In this document: positions 11,727-22,916 of the stretch, piece after piece | How positions within the stretch are numbered: the stretch's first letter is position 1 | Layout of the letters: every line of letters starts with the position of its first letter | DNA from: Tubiluchus corallicola | Lineage: Eukaryota > Priapulida > Priapulimorpha > Priapulimorphida > Tubiluchidae | Direction of reading: 5' to 3' | Length of the DNA stretch: 64,000 bases | NCBI GenBank assembly: GCA_030141605.1 | Contig: JAQGDQ010000264.1 | Location: 62,001 to 126,000 of the forward strand | Translations under genes and position numbers: made by a program | Notes under the pieces: model-generated | Database searches by the model: none | Seen by the model: only the letters and a program-made list of their open reading frames with translations | What the model was told of the DNA's origin: nothing

Positions 11727-11955
11727 TGCTTGCACAAATGAAATTACCTTTTCGACAATAACAATAGTTTCATTTATTGGACAATTTATTTTGCCTTTTG
11801 CACATTAGGACTTATTTTTTACACTTGGTATTATTACCTTTTGCATAATGAGATCACCTTTTGCACAAACGATGTTACTTTTGGTAAAATTGAAATTAGA
11901 AATTTTCATTAGAAACTACCTTTCGCACATTTAAAACTGCTTTGTGCACAATTGA
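11727..11955. repeat. Degenerate 20-21 bp array, ACCTTTTGCACA core
   Basis: CCTTTTGCACA-like cores begin at 11747, 11794, 11837, 11857, 11877, 11919 and 11939. The spacings are 47, 43, 20, 20, 42 and 20, close to multiples of 21. A TTGCACAAATG half-core at about 11730 fits the same phase. It ends about 260 bases before the UGT TATA-like element. Confidence 0.6.
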
Positions 11956-12211
11956 ATAGCTGGTGGTTATAAAGTTTTAAACACTTTTTGCAGTTATAAA
12001 ATCAAACAGTTATAATATGAAATTTTGGAATTTCCGTCTTAGAAAAAAATTGATCTATAGACTCCGATACGGAATAATTAAAAATGGGCAAGGTAGTTGG
12101 CAAGCTGCCAATAGTTGCAGGCGATTTGGCAGACGTTGAAGTTTCTCTTCTTGGTACCCGCTACATGATTGTTTACTAACTCTTACTGGCGTAGCTGGTC
12201 AAATGTGAAAT

Positions 12212-12219
12212 TATATAAA
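12212..12219 (+). promoter_or_regulatory. TATA-like element upstream of UGT gene
   Basis: TATATAAA followed by GGC lies about 390 bases before the UGT start codon. A start of transcription near 12240-12250 would give a 5' leader of about 360 bases. This rests only on the motif and its position. Confidence 0.45.
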
Positions 12220-12608
12220 GGCTATGCTCAGGGATAAGACTACATTCCGCTTTTTTCGAACAGTTAAGATTGTGTTCTTTTACAGATAATTGATTTTAAC
12301 TACAAGATTTTTCTCAGCCACGTGGCCGCAAAGTCTTTTAAAAGAGTAGAGATGAGTAGAGCAGTTTGCGAATAATTGCATAATAACGATAAACAGCCCT
12401 TCATCTACATCTGCCCTGATAATCAGAAACGTGAGATTGACAGGGGAAGTCACGTGAATCTCCGTCCATCACTGATATAAAATAACTCGTGTCTTCAAAT
12501 TCGCTGACAAAATTGATCAATTGGTGCTTCACCAGAAGAAAGTTCAAATATATTATAGTGCTGATACCAGAACACAGACCGCGCAAATTTTACACACCAA
12601 AAATTGAC

Positions 12609-13460
12609 ATGAATCATCTAAGAAAGGTGTTGATGCTCGTCTTTCTTGTCAGACTCGCAGATTTCTCCAAAACTGGAAACATCTTGATCGCGTTGTCACC
12701 AATGGGAGGAAGCCGCTCTTTATTATTATCAGTATTAGGCGAAGAGTTACACAGACGGGGAAACAACATAACTTTTCTTACTAGTCGCCTGGTAAACCTT
12801 AATGTTCTACCTCGAGGAGATGGGATCACGTTCTTTGAGGTGGATCCGCCCGGCTCCGATGAAGCTCTGAAGGACTTTCACCGATTCTTCAAGAACATCT
12901 GGACAGAAACGGGTATGCCTCCCATGCCACAAGGTCTATTTGACTCTCTTGCTGCAGCGTGTGAGTACTTCATCTCTAATGATAATGAACCATTGCCCTT
13001 TCTACTGCAGCAGAACTTTGACATGGCCATTGTTGATGATTTCCTCAACTCTTGTGCCATTGTTGCTGTTGACAAACTTCTTCGGGTACCGTACATCTAC
13101 TTTACAGCAACACTCATGTCCACAAGTCTGGCTCTTGCCACCAGCAATCCGTTAGCAATTTCCTACTCTCCCATTCAGATGACAGCCAATACTGACCACA
13201 TGACATTTCTGCAGCGGATGAAGAATCTCATTTTTTTATTTATTAATAATCATTTCGGTTACAAGTTAACCCAGGAGCCAGTAGAAAGAGCTTTTCAGAG
13301 AATCCGTCCTGGCACGTCGTCGTCATTGGCGGATGCATCAAGAATGGCGGCCATAATTCTTCACAATGTAGACAGCGCCTTAGAATACCCAAGACCAAAT
13401 TTTCAGAATGTGATTCAAGTAGGAGGATTGCACTGCAAACCAGGAAGAAGGCTGTCAGAG
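12609..13460 (+). CDS. UGT exon 1: signal peptide and acceptor domain
   Basis: The 284 codons run from [13 protein letters not shown] to the conserved NVIQVGGLH, then RLSE. GTAGGG follows as donor. It covers the acceptor-binding N-terminal lobe, with the conserved acidic stretch [10 protein letters not shown] at about 141-150. The frame stays open past the donor to about 13481, which is intron read-through. An open stretch upstream to 12489 is probably 5' leader. Confidence 0.92.
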
Positions 13461-16400
13461 GTAGGGTTACGTTTGACATGAGGCAAGCCGAACCATAATA
13501 ATTCTCCGGCAATTCATTCAAGCCGCAAAGAGAAGATATAAGGTCGAATTTAACAAATTTAACACAACGCCTTTATGCTTAGTATTAGTGAATCATTAAA
13601 GGTTATCAAAAATAAATTTAGTATGAAAAACTGCTGATAATATTCAATGATTTTTCCAAAATTAAGACCGAGCGCGCGCGAGCATAGAGGCACATTCTCG
13701 GGTTTCGCGTTTATGTTATAACATTATGTTCTTTTGCAAAAACATGAATTTTTATATTATATTCTTCGTACGATCCTCTGATTAACTTTCTTCATTATTT
13801 CATTCATTTATTCATTCATTTATTCACTCACTTATTTATTCATTCATTCACATGCTCATTCATTCATTCGTTCATTCATTCATTCATTCATATAATTAAA
13901 CATATTTATTCAGTATTGGGCAGTTTATATCATTACTTAATTGTGCATATTTATTGTTTATCGATTTATGTTAATCATTTTTATTTATTTATTCACTTAT
14001 TTTTTTATCGAACAAACAAGTTGATCCTGTGATGCCTAAAACAACATGGTGTTAAAAAGGGAAAATTATCTTTTCGTTTTTTTTCCTAATTTAATGTGAC
14101 CCTAATTTATATTAACACACTTTATTATTAAGCCAAAACTAAATTTAAACAAAATTATTACGAAATTATGACACATGTATGTCAGAATTTTTACAGGGGC
14201 CTTGATGTTTGGGTGGGGCGGACTTGCAAATGCACGAAATGTGTAAAAGCTAAAAAGTGAACATTCTTGAATTCATCCTAGCTAATTTGTACTGCAGCTA
14301 AATAGATTAAGTTTTTACATGAACAGACAATAACATAAACTTTAAAAACAAGTATGACCATTTCTGTGAAGAAGAAATGTGTGAAAATTTGATTTAATCA
14401 TTCAGATGACCAAGATACTGACACAACTGAGAATTAGTAAAAATATATGTATTTGACCATCATGTTTTGCAAACGATAATGTTTTGCTGAACTTCAGTGA
14501 TGTAAAATTACTTGCTGTAGACCTAACATGTAAGGACCAAATATTTTTAAAGCATGAAAAAACATTAATAATAAAACAGGTCATATACGGCTAAAGTAGG
14601 TCATTTTTATACATAATAGCCAGTATTTGCAAACATCCCTAATTTGGATATGATATCTAAGATACAAGTATTCATGAAATTAATACAAGGGTTAATAATA
14701 CTGTAAAAGTCTTGGCCATGAATCAACAACTCCAACATACATTTTCTGAAATGCCAGGTGCGTGCCACTTGCCAAAAACACAAGTACGTCTTTCTAAGAG
14801 GGGTGGTCAACAGAAATGAATTTTAAGCGTACACAAAAAATTGCCCCTAAACTATCTAGTTGTAATCGCAGTTTGGTGCGCCATAGCAACTAACCTAAAA
14901 TTGTACTAATAAGTGCTTTTAATTATTTTTTCTGAATCTAGTTACTTCAGTGAAAGTTAAAAACAGGAGGCTCACGTGGGTATAGCAAAATTTGGAATTT
15001 GCTCATTCAAGATATATTTTATAAGATTATAGACATCATTTACCTACGAAAATAATCAAAATGATTATAAATGTGTAAAGCTACGTTTAACTTAAGGTAC
15101 GTGTGTTGGCCTACAGTTTACTGTATTTTTTTAGGATATGGAATATTTCATCCAAACGTCAGGTTCGAACGGTGTCGTCATATTCAATATGGGTACAACT
15201 GTCAGTTACAAAGCGGCACCAGAACGCATCATGGATATTTTCCTTCGCGTGTTCAGTTCTATTCCTGCAAAGGTAAAATATATAATTGTAATTTTTTGCA
15301 GTTCTGTATTCATCAAGCCGAGATCCAACATTATTAACAGAATACAAGAAAACCCAAATCGTAATCAAGATATCACCTAAAAGTCATTACTAAAATATGC
15401 TGTGAAGGCAAAATCTGTGACTCAGTGATTTTTCTGATCAATGCGTCTGATGAAAAAAAAAGTACAAAATGTCACAAATTACTCCTGCAGTACATGCGCG
15501 CAGAGCCTCGATTTTTTGTTTATCGAGCTCACCAATCTACCATCTACAATCCTCAACAATTAATAAATTCATGCTGTGTGCAGGTAATTTGGAAATACGA
15601 TGGGGCTGTCCTACCCAACGTGTCATCCAACATTAAACTTGTGAAATGGCTACCAAGTCAGCAAGATCTTTTGGGTAAGTTTTTATAGAACTTTTGATGA
15701 TCCTTTTCTAGACTCAGCCAAGGACCTCTATAACTAAAGTACCTCTAGTTATAGAGGTCCCTGACTCAGCATATTGTTCGAAAGTTTGTATCAATTAATC
15801 GTGGCTTTACAGCATAGTAACGTTTAAACGTGGACTAAGTTTAAGTTAATTTATCTTTGTATAAATAAATTCATAATAATTGTGTAGTTGAACGCTGTAC
15901 AGAAAATATATAAAACTAATACTAAAATTACGATTTAAAATGACTTGAATAAATGGGGGAGGAGGTAAGGAAGCTGTTAAGACGGCTCTGGGGCCTTCAA
16001 TTATTATAGGTCGGCAGTTTAACATTATACGTACCAAGCTTATGTGAAACTAAAGCATTCATTTATTTGTTTGTGGGTTTTTTTGTTTATTTATGTATTT
16101 GTCTATTTGTCTGTTCATTTACCTATTTGTCCATTTGTCTGTTCACTTATTTATTTATTTATTATAATAATTTTAATTTCAGCTCTTTATCCATAGACAA
16201 TATTTTCGCATGCAATTTAATATACTTTTGTGCAGAGAATTTATAAATTTGCATCTATGCTACTAGAAATCATGATGTACCTTAAAGAATTTTAAACTAT
16301 ATCCCAAAACACTTTCGATACAAAATTATATACTTACCTAACATTGTACTTACATGTTTGAAAGACTTGTGTAATTGGAAAAAGAATTTCAATAATTAAA

Positions 16401-19302
16401 AATATTCGTGGCACCTGGTAAAACGCCACTTGCATCGCCATCCCAGCCGACACCAGTGATTCATCAAAAACATATTATTAATCTTATGAACAAGATAAAT
16501 GAATTTATCTTTTGCTTTGTTAGTGAAAAGTGCGCTACGAATACTTTTCAAACATTATGCAATGTTATCTGAACTTGCTTCATACGAGTTAAAATTGCTG
16601 CACCAACCTGTCAAATCAAGAGATTAAATTTACAAGTTTTATACAGCGTGACTGCTAACGCAAGCCCTGTATGCACAGGACAACATATTAATGATCAATG
16701 AAAAATTTCAAGACTCATTTTTTAAACTTTGTTTGTGAAGAGTGTTTTCCTGTGCTTTAATTATTTTGCCTTTGAAATGTCAAACTACCCGTCTCGATGC
16801 CGATGAAATGTCAAACTGCACATGGGAAGTGGAAACCTGTTTTTTTTTTCAAACTTTAGTCCCTTTTGAAAAAGTTTCGGTTAAAGTTTACAATTCCTCA
16901 CGCGCAGGAAATTAGTTCGTGAAGCGGATTAGGATTAGGATTCGGAGGATTAGAGTTAGGGTTAGGGTGGAGGTTAGGGGTAAGGTTAAGGTTGGGTTAG
17001 AGACTTAGAGTTAGGGTTAGTGTTAAGGCTAGGGCTAGAGTTAGGATTAGGGCATTAAAATTGTGTGGGAATTGTAAACTCCTTCCAAAGTTTTAGAACA
17101 TTTTATACTATTAGTAAAATTTTGACCAAACATCGTATAAAATATTTTTGTGAGGTGCTTATTAAAAAATATTTCTTTTTGTTAGCTCATCCACAAACAA
17201 AACTGCTAATTTGCCATGGTGGACTTAACAGCATTTTGGAGGCTATCTACCACGGTGTACCTGTTTTAGGAATTCCCATGTTTGGTAAGCACTGCCTGGA
17301 ATAATCGCTTTTCATGTTCATATTTATGTGTGTCATGCCTCCCTGAAAAGCAGAAAAATATCTAGTGAACACACTAAACACGCTAACAAGAGTTATGCTT
17401 GTTAATCTATTATCTTTATCTAATCACATCGATGATTTATTTCAAGAAGGCGGTTTGATGAACACAAAGGGTTTTGAAGAACTGGATATTTCAATACGCT
17501 GTACTTTTATAGAACAAAAATCTCCGCCTATAAGCATATACATGCCATTATACTCACCTCTATACAATACCACAATATTTACCAATATGAAATTATACCA
17601 TTAGGAGTAAGACGGTTCCTGCATTTAGGTTTATAAAGTACAGACCTATGTAATTTTACAACGTTTTGTTATATGTCAATAATCAGATTAATTAACTTAT
17701 TAATTAATAATTTACATTTTTAATAATTAGGCGACCAGACTGATAACATGATTAGAGTGGAAGATAAAGGAATGGGAATAATGCTAAAGAAAACGGATTT
17801 ATCAGTAACCAAATTTCGCAATGCCATATTACAAGCGCTTACTGAACAAAAGTAAGTATAATTGACTTCCATGCCCTTCCGCCGCACTCCACTTCTTTCA
17901 TACCACATATTTCCACAGATTGGAGAGGACCAAGCCACTAACGCAATTTTTAACATCATTTTCGTCCTGGTCATTGGATTTTAAACTTGTGACCCAAGCG
18001 GCAAGCCAGGTTCCAGTGACGGTCTTAAAATGCATAGCATACGGCAAACATTTACCAAATTTTCTGACGCTACGTTTGCCTGCGTCTTGGAAATTGTGAT
18101 TGATTAAAATAAGAATAACTTCCATACAACATCTACACACAAGAATTAGTTGTAGTTTAGTAGTTAAAGAAGAGCACTATTGGGTTAAAACTATAATTTT
18201 ACAAGAACATGTAAATGATAAATAAAAACGCCATTGAGACGATCGCAGCTGCGGACAAAAACCAATCGTTACTCATCTAGATGCGTTCAAAATGCGCGTG
18301 ATTTCAGCATGCTATTCCTGATTCTGAATTCTGGTTCTGATAAGCACAATACACGAAGAGCCTCAAAAGTGACGTAAACTTCTTTTTATGTTAAGTCAGT
18401 TATACACGTCAGTGATGTATAATTAGCAAAACCTTGCCAACTAGCTATTTAAATGGAGCTTAAACTCTAACAGCTGCATTTAAACTTTCAAACTGTGAAA
18501 TCAATGTCAATAGTTAAGGCACAATTAAGATCAATGTAAACGACAAGACTGTACAAACAGTCTACATCAGGCCTCAAATTTCCACCAATACAGACAGTCG
18601 CCTGTTAACTGATAATCACTGTATAAACAAATAAACAACTTTACATACCTTGTCAATAATACAAATAATGACCTTTTTGCTTCCGTCAAATGTCAATGTC
18701 AGGAAGGTTTGTGTCTTGCAAGAAGATGCAGTTATTTGTTAATTAGGTAAAGTTAATTAGGGACCTGCCGCATCCCACACGTTCTGCACGTGCCGTCGTT
18801 CCTTCAAACGGGAAAGCATACACATGCTGTAATATCCAAACATTTGTGTTGTTAGTTTAACCCTCTTGGGTCCAACAATTTTTTATTTTTTATTTGTGAA
18901 GCTTCATTTAAGTTTATTGAACCTTTTCAAGAATTTCGTTAGTTTGGTTTTCTTGCATGTAAGCTTCTAATTTTATTGTTTTGTGGATGTCGTAGATACA
19001 AAGTGAAAGCAAAGAAGTTGTCAAAGATAATGCGAGATCGTCCAAACACAGCATTGGAAAGAGCAGTATTTTGGTCTGAGTATGTACTGCGTAATGGCAG
19101 AGACACCTGGCATCTAAAATCGAAGCCAGCACAAGAACAATCTTTTATACAATACTTTTTGCTCGATGTTTTTGCTGTCCTTGTTACTATATTCTTATTA
19201 GTTTTCACCTGTTGTGGCTTTTTGTTCTATTATATATGGCAGCCACTTATTAAGATAGTGGTTTGGATATCTGGAATACGAATTAAAGTAAAGATATTAT
19301 GA
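12609..19302 (+). CDS. UDP-glucuronosyltransferase (UGT family, GT1), complete
   Basis: The coding sequence joins 12609-13460, 15135-15272, 15584-15674, 17186-17284, 17731-17851 and 18996-19302. It is 1608 bases including the stop and encodes 535 residues, a normal UGT length. UGTs are type I ER-membrane enzymes that move a sugar from a UDP-sugar to lipophilic acceptors. Residues 1-20 look like a signal peptide. The donor-site signature spans about 352-396 ([14 protein letters not shown], then HGG at 371-373, and DQ at 395-396). A transmembrane helix lies near 490-512. The tail ends KVKIL, a K-x-K-x-x ER-retrieval motif. The Met at 12609 is preferred over the in-frame upstream codon region because it opens the signal peptide. 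Oddities: R36 occupies the usual catalytic His position ([10 protein letters not shown]), and the signature has one extra residue (WLPSQ rather than WLPQ). The sugar donor cannot be inferred with confidence. Confidence 0.93.
13461..15134. other. UGT intron 1
   Basis: AT-rich intron with a TTCA/TTTA microsatellite and no exon-like sequence beyond chance open frames. Confidence 0.6.
13797..13890. repeat. (ATTC)n/(ATTT)n microsatellite
   Basis: A tetranucleotide run of CATT/TATT units with CACT and GTT interruptions, in UGT intron 1. Confidence 0.85.
15135..15272 (+). CDS. UGT exon 2
   Basis: TTTTTTTAG precedes and GTAAAA follows. It encodes 46 residues, including [11 protein letters not shown], the start of the donor-binding lobe. 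Phase is 0 at both ends. Confidence 0.92.
15584..15674 (+). CDS. UGT exon 3
   Basis: The exon lies between GTGTGCAG and GTAAGT. It encodes [13 protein letters not shown] through [13 protein letters not shown] plus one base, entering the UGT signature. Confidence 0.92.
15711..15770. mobile_element. Tiny palindromic insertion flanked by 8-bp direct repeats
   Basis: GGACCTCTATAACTA (15722-15736) and its perfect reverse complement TAGTTATAGAGGTCC (15746-15760) surround a 9-base loop. GACTCAGC repeats directly at 15711-15718 and 15763-15770, as a target duplication would. It may be an extreme deletion derivative of a DNA transposon. Confidence 0.5.
16076..16165. repeat. TTTA/TTTGTC-rich simple repeat
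   Basis: Runs of TTTATT and TTTGTCTGTTCA units in UGT intron 3. Confidence 0.65.
16926..17053. repeat. Interstitial telomere-like repeat (degenerate TTAGGG)
   Basis: Units of GATTAGG, GTTAGGG, GGTTAGGG, GGTTAAGG and GGCTAGGG follow one another for about 130 bases in UGT intron 3. The run is degenerate, so it is an old interstitial tract rather than a telomere end. Confidence 0.75.
17186..17284 (+). CDS. UGT exon 4: core of the UGT signature
   Basis: A TTTTTGTTAG acceptor and GTAAGC donor flank it. It encodes [20 protein letters not shown], then [13 protein letters not shown]. The HGG and the E-A-x-x-x-G-V-P motif contact the UDP-sugar in the family. Confidence 0.93.
17731..17851 (+). CDS. 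UGT exon 5
   Basis: It follows TAATTAG and ends before GTAAGT. It encodes [15 protein letters not shown] through ALTEQ. The DQ pair is the conserved donor-sugar contact. Confidence 0.92.
18996..19302 (+). CDS. UGT exon 6: C-terminal helices, membrane anchor, tail
   Basis: It opens after GTCGTAG with [16 protein letters not shown], contains [14 protein letters not shown] (the conserved R-A-V-F-W motif) and the hydrophobic anchor [10 protein letters not shown], and ends at TGA after KVKIL. Confidence 0.92.
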
Positions 19303-20189
19303 AATCATTATTATAGCAACTTATCCAGTAATTAGGATAATTCATAATCAACACAGTACTGGTGCCGAGTGGATCTGACTATTACTGCTGCTTACTTTAG
19401 CAAAAGACTGAATGTTTGCGAGCTTATGCCTTGTATTGTAAGATATTGTAAGACTGTAAATACAGATTTACATAATTACACTTATAAATGCTTGACGTAA
19501 AATTATATTTTTGAATTTTTACAATCATTCAACATTCGTGTAACATAGTTATGTATATATAGTTGACTTAGATAATATACGCTAAAATACTAACACCAAT
19601 GAAGTGACAAATTTTACATAATTTATATATATAGACCTGTTAGGTGTTGCTTGATAAGCTTACAGAATTATACAAGGTCAACTAGTTATTATGGAAAAGC
19701 TGCTGTGATGTAAACATATGTAGACCAGTTATACATATAATTATGGTAGTCTCTGTTTAAAAGCATCACTCAACTGTATTAGCTCAAAAAATAACATCCT
19801 TAATCTTTAGTATAATTTTGCTAGGCTATTGAAAATTCTATGTTGAAAAATGAGTGATAATTGTTCTACATTGTTTACACTCTGATTATTCATTGCATCG
19901 AAGCGTTTCCTATCAAAGCAAAATCACGTGTAAATAAATAAATTACATTACTTAAGAACATTATTTCCATTCTTAATCTTTTATTGTCCAGTATCTCAAG
20001 ACCACTGGTAGTATCACGTAGACGTTTGGTAAGTTTTTAAAACTATGGCAGGTTATAAGTTGCCATGACGTGTAGATAATATAGTTTCAAGTGTTAATAG
20101 TTTTTATGCTTCCTTTGAGCTATCTGAATTATTCATAATAAATAAACTGACCGAAAGCACTCGGCAAGCAATAATTCTTCACCAGATTC
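19303..20189. other. UGT 3' flank
   Basis: AT-rich. It probably contains the UGT 3' UTR. An AATAAATAAAT cluster at about 19933-19942 is a possible but distant polyadenylation signal. Confidence 0.4.
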
Positions 20190-20368
20190 CGATAACGTGG
20201 AACATAATTATATAATTATGTCGTATTAAGTGTCACATTGACTTATATAATACTGAATAGTAGTAGTATAGTAATAGTACAATATTAATTTGTGCAGGCA
20301 AACAGTATTATATAGGTCACCGTTACGCTTAATACGACATAGTAATCTAATTATGTGCCACATTGTAT
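20190..20368. mobile_element. Palindromic (foldback) MITE
   Basis: Two arms of roughly 70 bases are inverted. The left arm contains ATGTCGTATTAAG and ACTTATATAATACTG (about 20218-20250). The right arm, reversed, contains ATGTCGTATTAAG and ACCTATATAATACTG (about 20302-20340). A loop of about 40 bases lies between. The arms remain alike out to an ACATAATTA motif at both outer sides. No coding sequence is present. Confidence 0.6.
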
Positions 20369-20398
20369 AAGATAATATAAGTTATAAAAATTAATATT

Positions 20399-20647
20399 AA
20401 ATTTTAACGACTTATCTTCGTATGTGACCTATTAAGTAAAGTAAAAACTGTAAGTGAAGAATAACACAAATTAGCAAGTGCAGTCAATTTATTTTAAACA
20501 ACATTGTTTAAAATGAGTAAGATGTAGAAAAATTAGGCCTATATCTTACAACGTCGTGTAAAACAAACTGATTGTGCAATGTGTTATTCATGCCTTATTG
20601 ATATTACTTATTATTATCTGCATACGAAGACAAATCATTAAAATTTT
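20399..20647. repeat. Inverted repeat pair, second foldback structure
   Basis: The left arm (20399-20424) contains CTTATCTTCGTATG, and the right arm (20621-20647) starts CATACGAAGACAAATCATT. The outer flanks are similar AT-rich sequence. This may be another MITE or a partner of the neighbouring palindrome. Confidence 0.5.
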
Positions 20648-20690
20648 ATATTTCATAACAAATCTCATTAAAAACTATAACCTACGCTTT

Positions 20691-22916
20691 GAAATACCTT
20701 ATTGCTAAACAGCCGTGATACATATGTATAACTGTATCAGTATATGTATATGTATTAACAACCACAAAAATAATTCACAAAAGGTTTTTTCACAAAAATA
20801 TTTTTCATGATTAAATATTTGTTAATAGTGACAGAGCTTCATTCTTTTCATAAATGTCTCCTCGTTATTTGCATAAGCCACTCCTACTCACAGATTTTGG
20901 AATTGTTACTTACAGATGTAACAAATTTTCGTACAGGTCTATTACTATTGAGCTGAACAGGTAATGTGCGTTACACTTATTCATAGGCACCAAGCCAACC
21001 AACCTACAGGGAATGTTATGCCAGGAAGCCTTTTTGATGGACAATATCTGAACATTTTAGATTTGTTTAAAACTTTGCCCTCAATGCAGCAATTAAATTA
21101 AATCTGTAGAAGGTTGAACGCTGTTACGATTCAGCTTACATTATGCACGAAATATTTATTGTATAAATTCCAAAAGAACATAAATAAGTTTATATTCTCA
21201 ATAGAACAAAACTAAAACACAAATGTCCAAAAAAAAAATTTTCTCTCTTTCAAGTATGTTTCAGAAGGCTTAAAATGCGCCACACCTCGTAGTTGAGAGG
21301 CCGGAGCAGTTACCTACAGCTTCCGCAGCCTTTGCATCTGCCTTTCTCCTTGGTTACATTTGGACCGCTCCCTCTCAAAAATCCTGGATCCGCCCCTGCG
21401 GACGTCCAGTGACCTGACCTTTTGACAAAGGCTGCGGTTCACACCGTTTTCAAGGTCCTCAGCACGTCTTGTCTGTAAGTTTCATGTTCCAGCCTCTGCG
21501 TTTATGAGTTAACATGAATTAAAGGTGCATGCCCAAATTGTCACAATTACACTACTGTCTCTGGCTCTTAAATAAAGGAAATTTTACCATTGTACGAGTC
21601 CCTAACAAAACTCCCAGGTGTCTACCCACCAAGTTTTGTAACACTATAGTTACTATAGTTTTAGAGTCATTCGTTGTTATGCATTTTGCTCCTATCCTGA
21701 GCTCTTAAAGATTCCAGGTTTTTAAGACGCGTAGATGTCTACATTCGTCATATTAGGTGCCGACATACACTGAGACCCGTCGGAAGTCCTGGCGACTCAG
21801 CTTTGAAGTTTGTCAGATTTCGTCTAGTATAAAAGTGGGGTATTCAATGTTGACTTCATTATTCATGACGCAATGCACCATTATTTTAACACATGCGGTT
21901 ATAATTATTTGATTATGTTTTTCAATTACTTTGCACTTTCATTAAACCTACGTAACTATATATGTATACCTACCTAGATGCCAAATACACAAATATATAT
22001 GTCATTGTATTGCAAATTTTGGAAATAAAGCTATTGCATGCATATTAAGTACAAAAATAAAGACTTGTCACCATCAGTGAAATGCCATTTGTCTATTAAT
22101 GTGTGTATATTCATCAGCTTCATGCCTTATGTTCAAGGAACATTAAATCGCACGTTTCAAGACCACAAAAGAGTTTTATATTCATTATAAAATTCACTAT
22201 TTCACGTATGTTTGTAGTGATACATTATAATCTAGTACGCTTCTCACATAATCATATATTAGTCGCTCATTTGCTTCTTCATTTGTTTGCTCGTTCGCTC
22301 ATTCGTCGTTTTGATTCATCTATTCACTCATTCGTTCCTTCTTTCGTTCGTTTGTATGTTCACTTCTTCCTTCTTTGCTTCCTTCACTACTTCCGTTCTT
22401 TATTTGTTCGTTCATTTATGCATTTGTCCTGTTGGTTATTTGCTTGTTGGCATTTTTTAAAATGATAATGACTGTTGGTGCTTTTTGGATGACCGACGTG
22501 AGTTTCACAGCGTATATAACACCTAGCTCCTTTCAACCTAACAGTTAAAATTACTCTCTTAAAAGAAAGCTTCAGCTCAGGTCAATGCCATTGTGTTCAT
22601 ATCTGTAAGACTTCTCACAATCATACAATGTTTGTTGGTTAAACATTCTCATAGACAGTATCACTTATTTACTAATACGTTGTGTAACACCAGATACGTG
22701 GCGACAGACAAAGAGATTGAAGGTTGAGTGACCAGGTTGAAGATGCAATATTTGCGTGCTACTCTGGAGCACATTTGCATCATGGCTTTCAAAGGATCAA
22801 GATCTAACATCAGCGACGAAGACACAGCGAAATTACAACTAACTTTATCAAAGGAAGCTCAAAAGGCGTCAGCAAAAAATATATAAGATGCGTTTTATCT
22901 GTCTGTCAATCAATCT
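20691..22916. other. Intergenic, mostly unassigned
   Basis: A possible lone hAT-like end lies at 21383-21398 (on the minus strand CAGGGGCGGATCCAGG), with no matching second end found nearby. A TTCG/TTCA-rich simple repeat occupies about 22258-22440. An open frame at 22103-22465 crosses that repeat and is not a credible gene. Confidence 0.45.
22258..22440. repeat. TTCG/TTCA-type imperfect tetranucleotide repeat
   Basis: Repeated CATTCGTTC, TTCGTTCG and TTCCTTC blocks. Confidence 0.7.

Larger units (their letters stand above)
15675..17185. other. UGT intron 3
   Basis: This 1.5-kb intron holds a palindromic insertion (15711-15770), a TTTA/TCTG-rich microsatellite (about 16076-16165) and TTAGGG-like repeats (16926-17053). 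Confidence 0.6.

Noticed and set aside
12489-12608. N-terminal extension of the UGT
   Set aside because: The downstream Met at 12609 starts a proper signal peptide. The 40 upstream codons would bury it.
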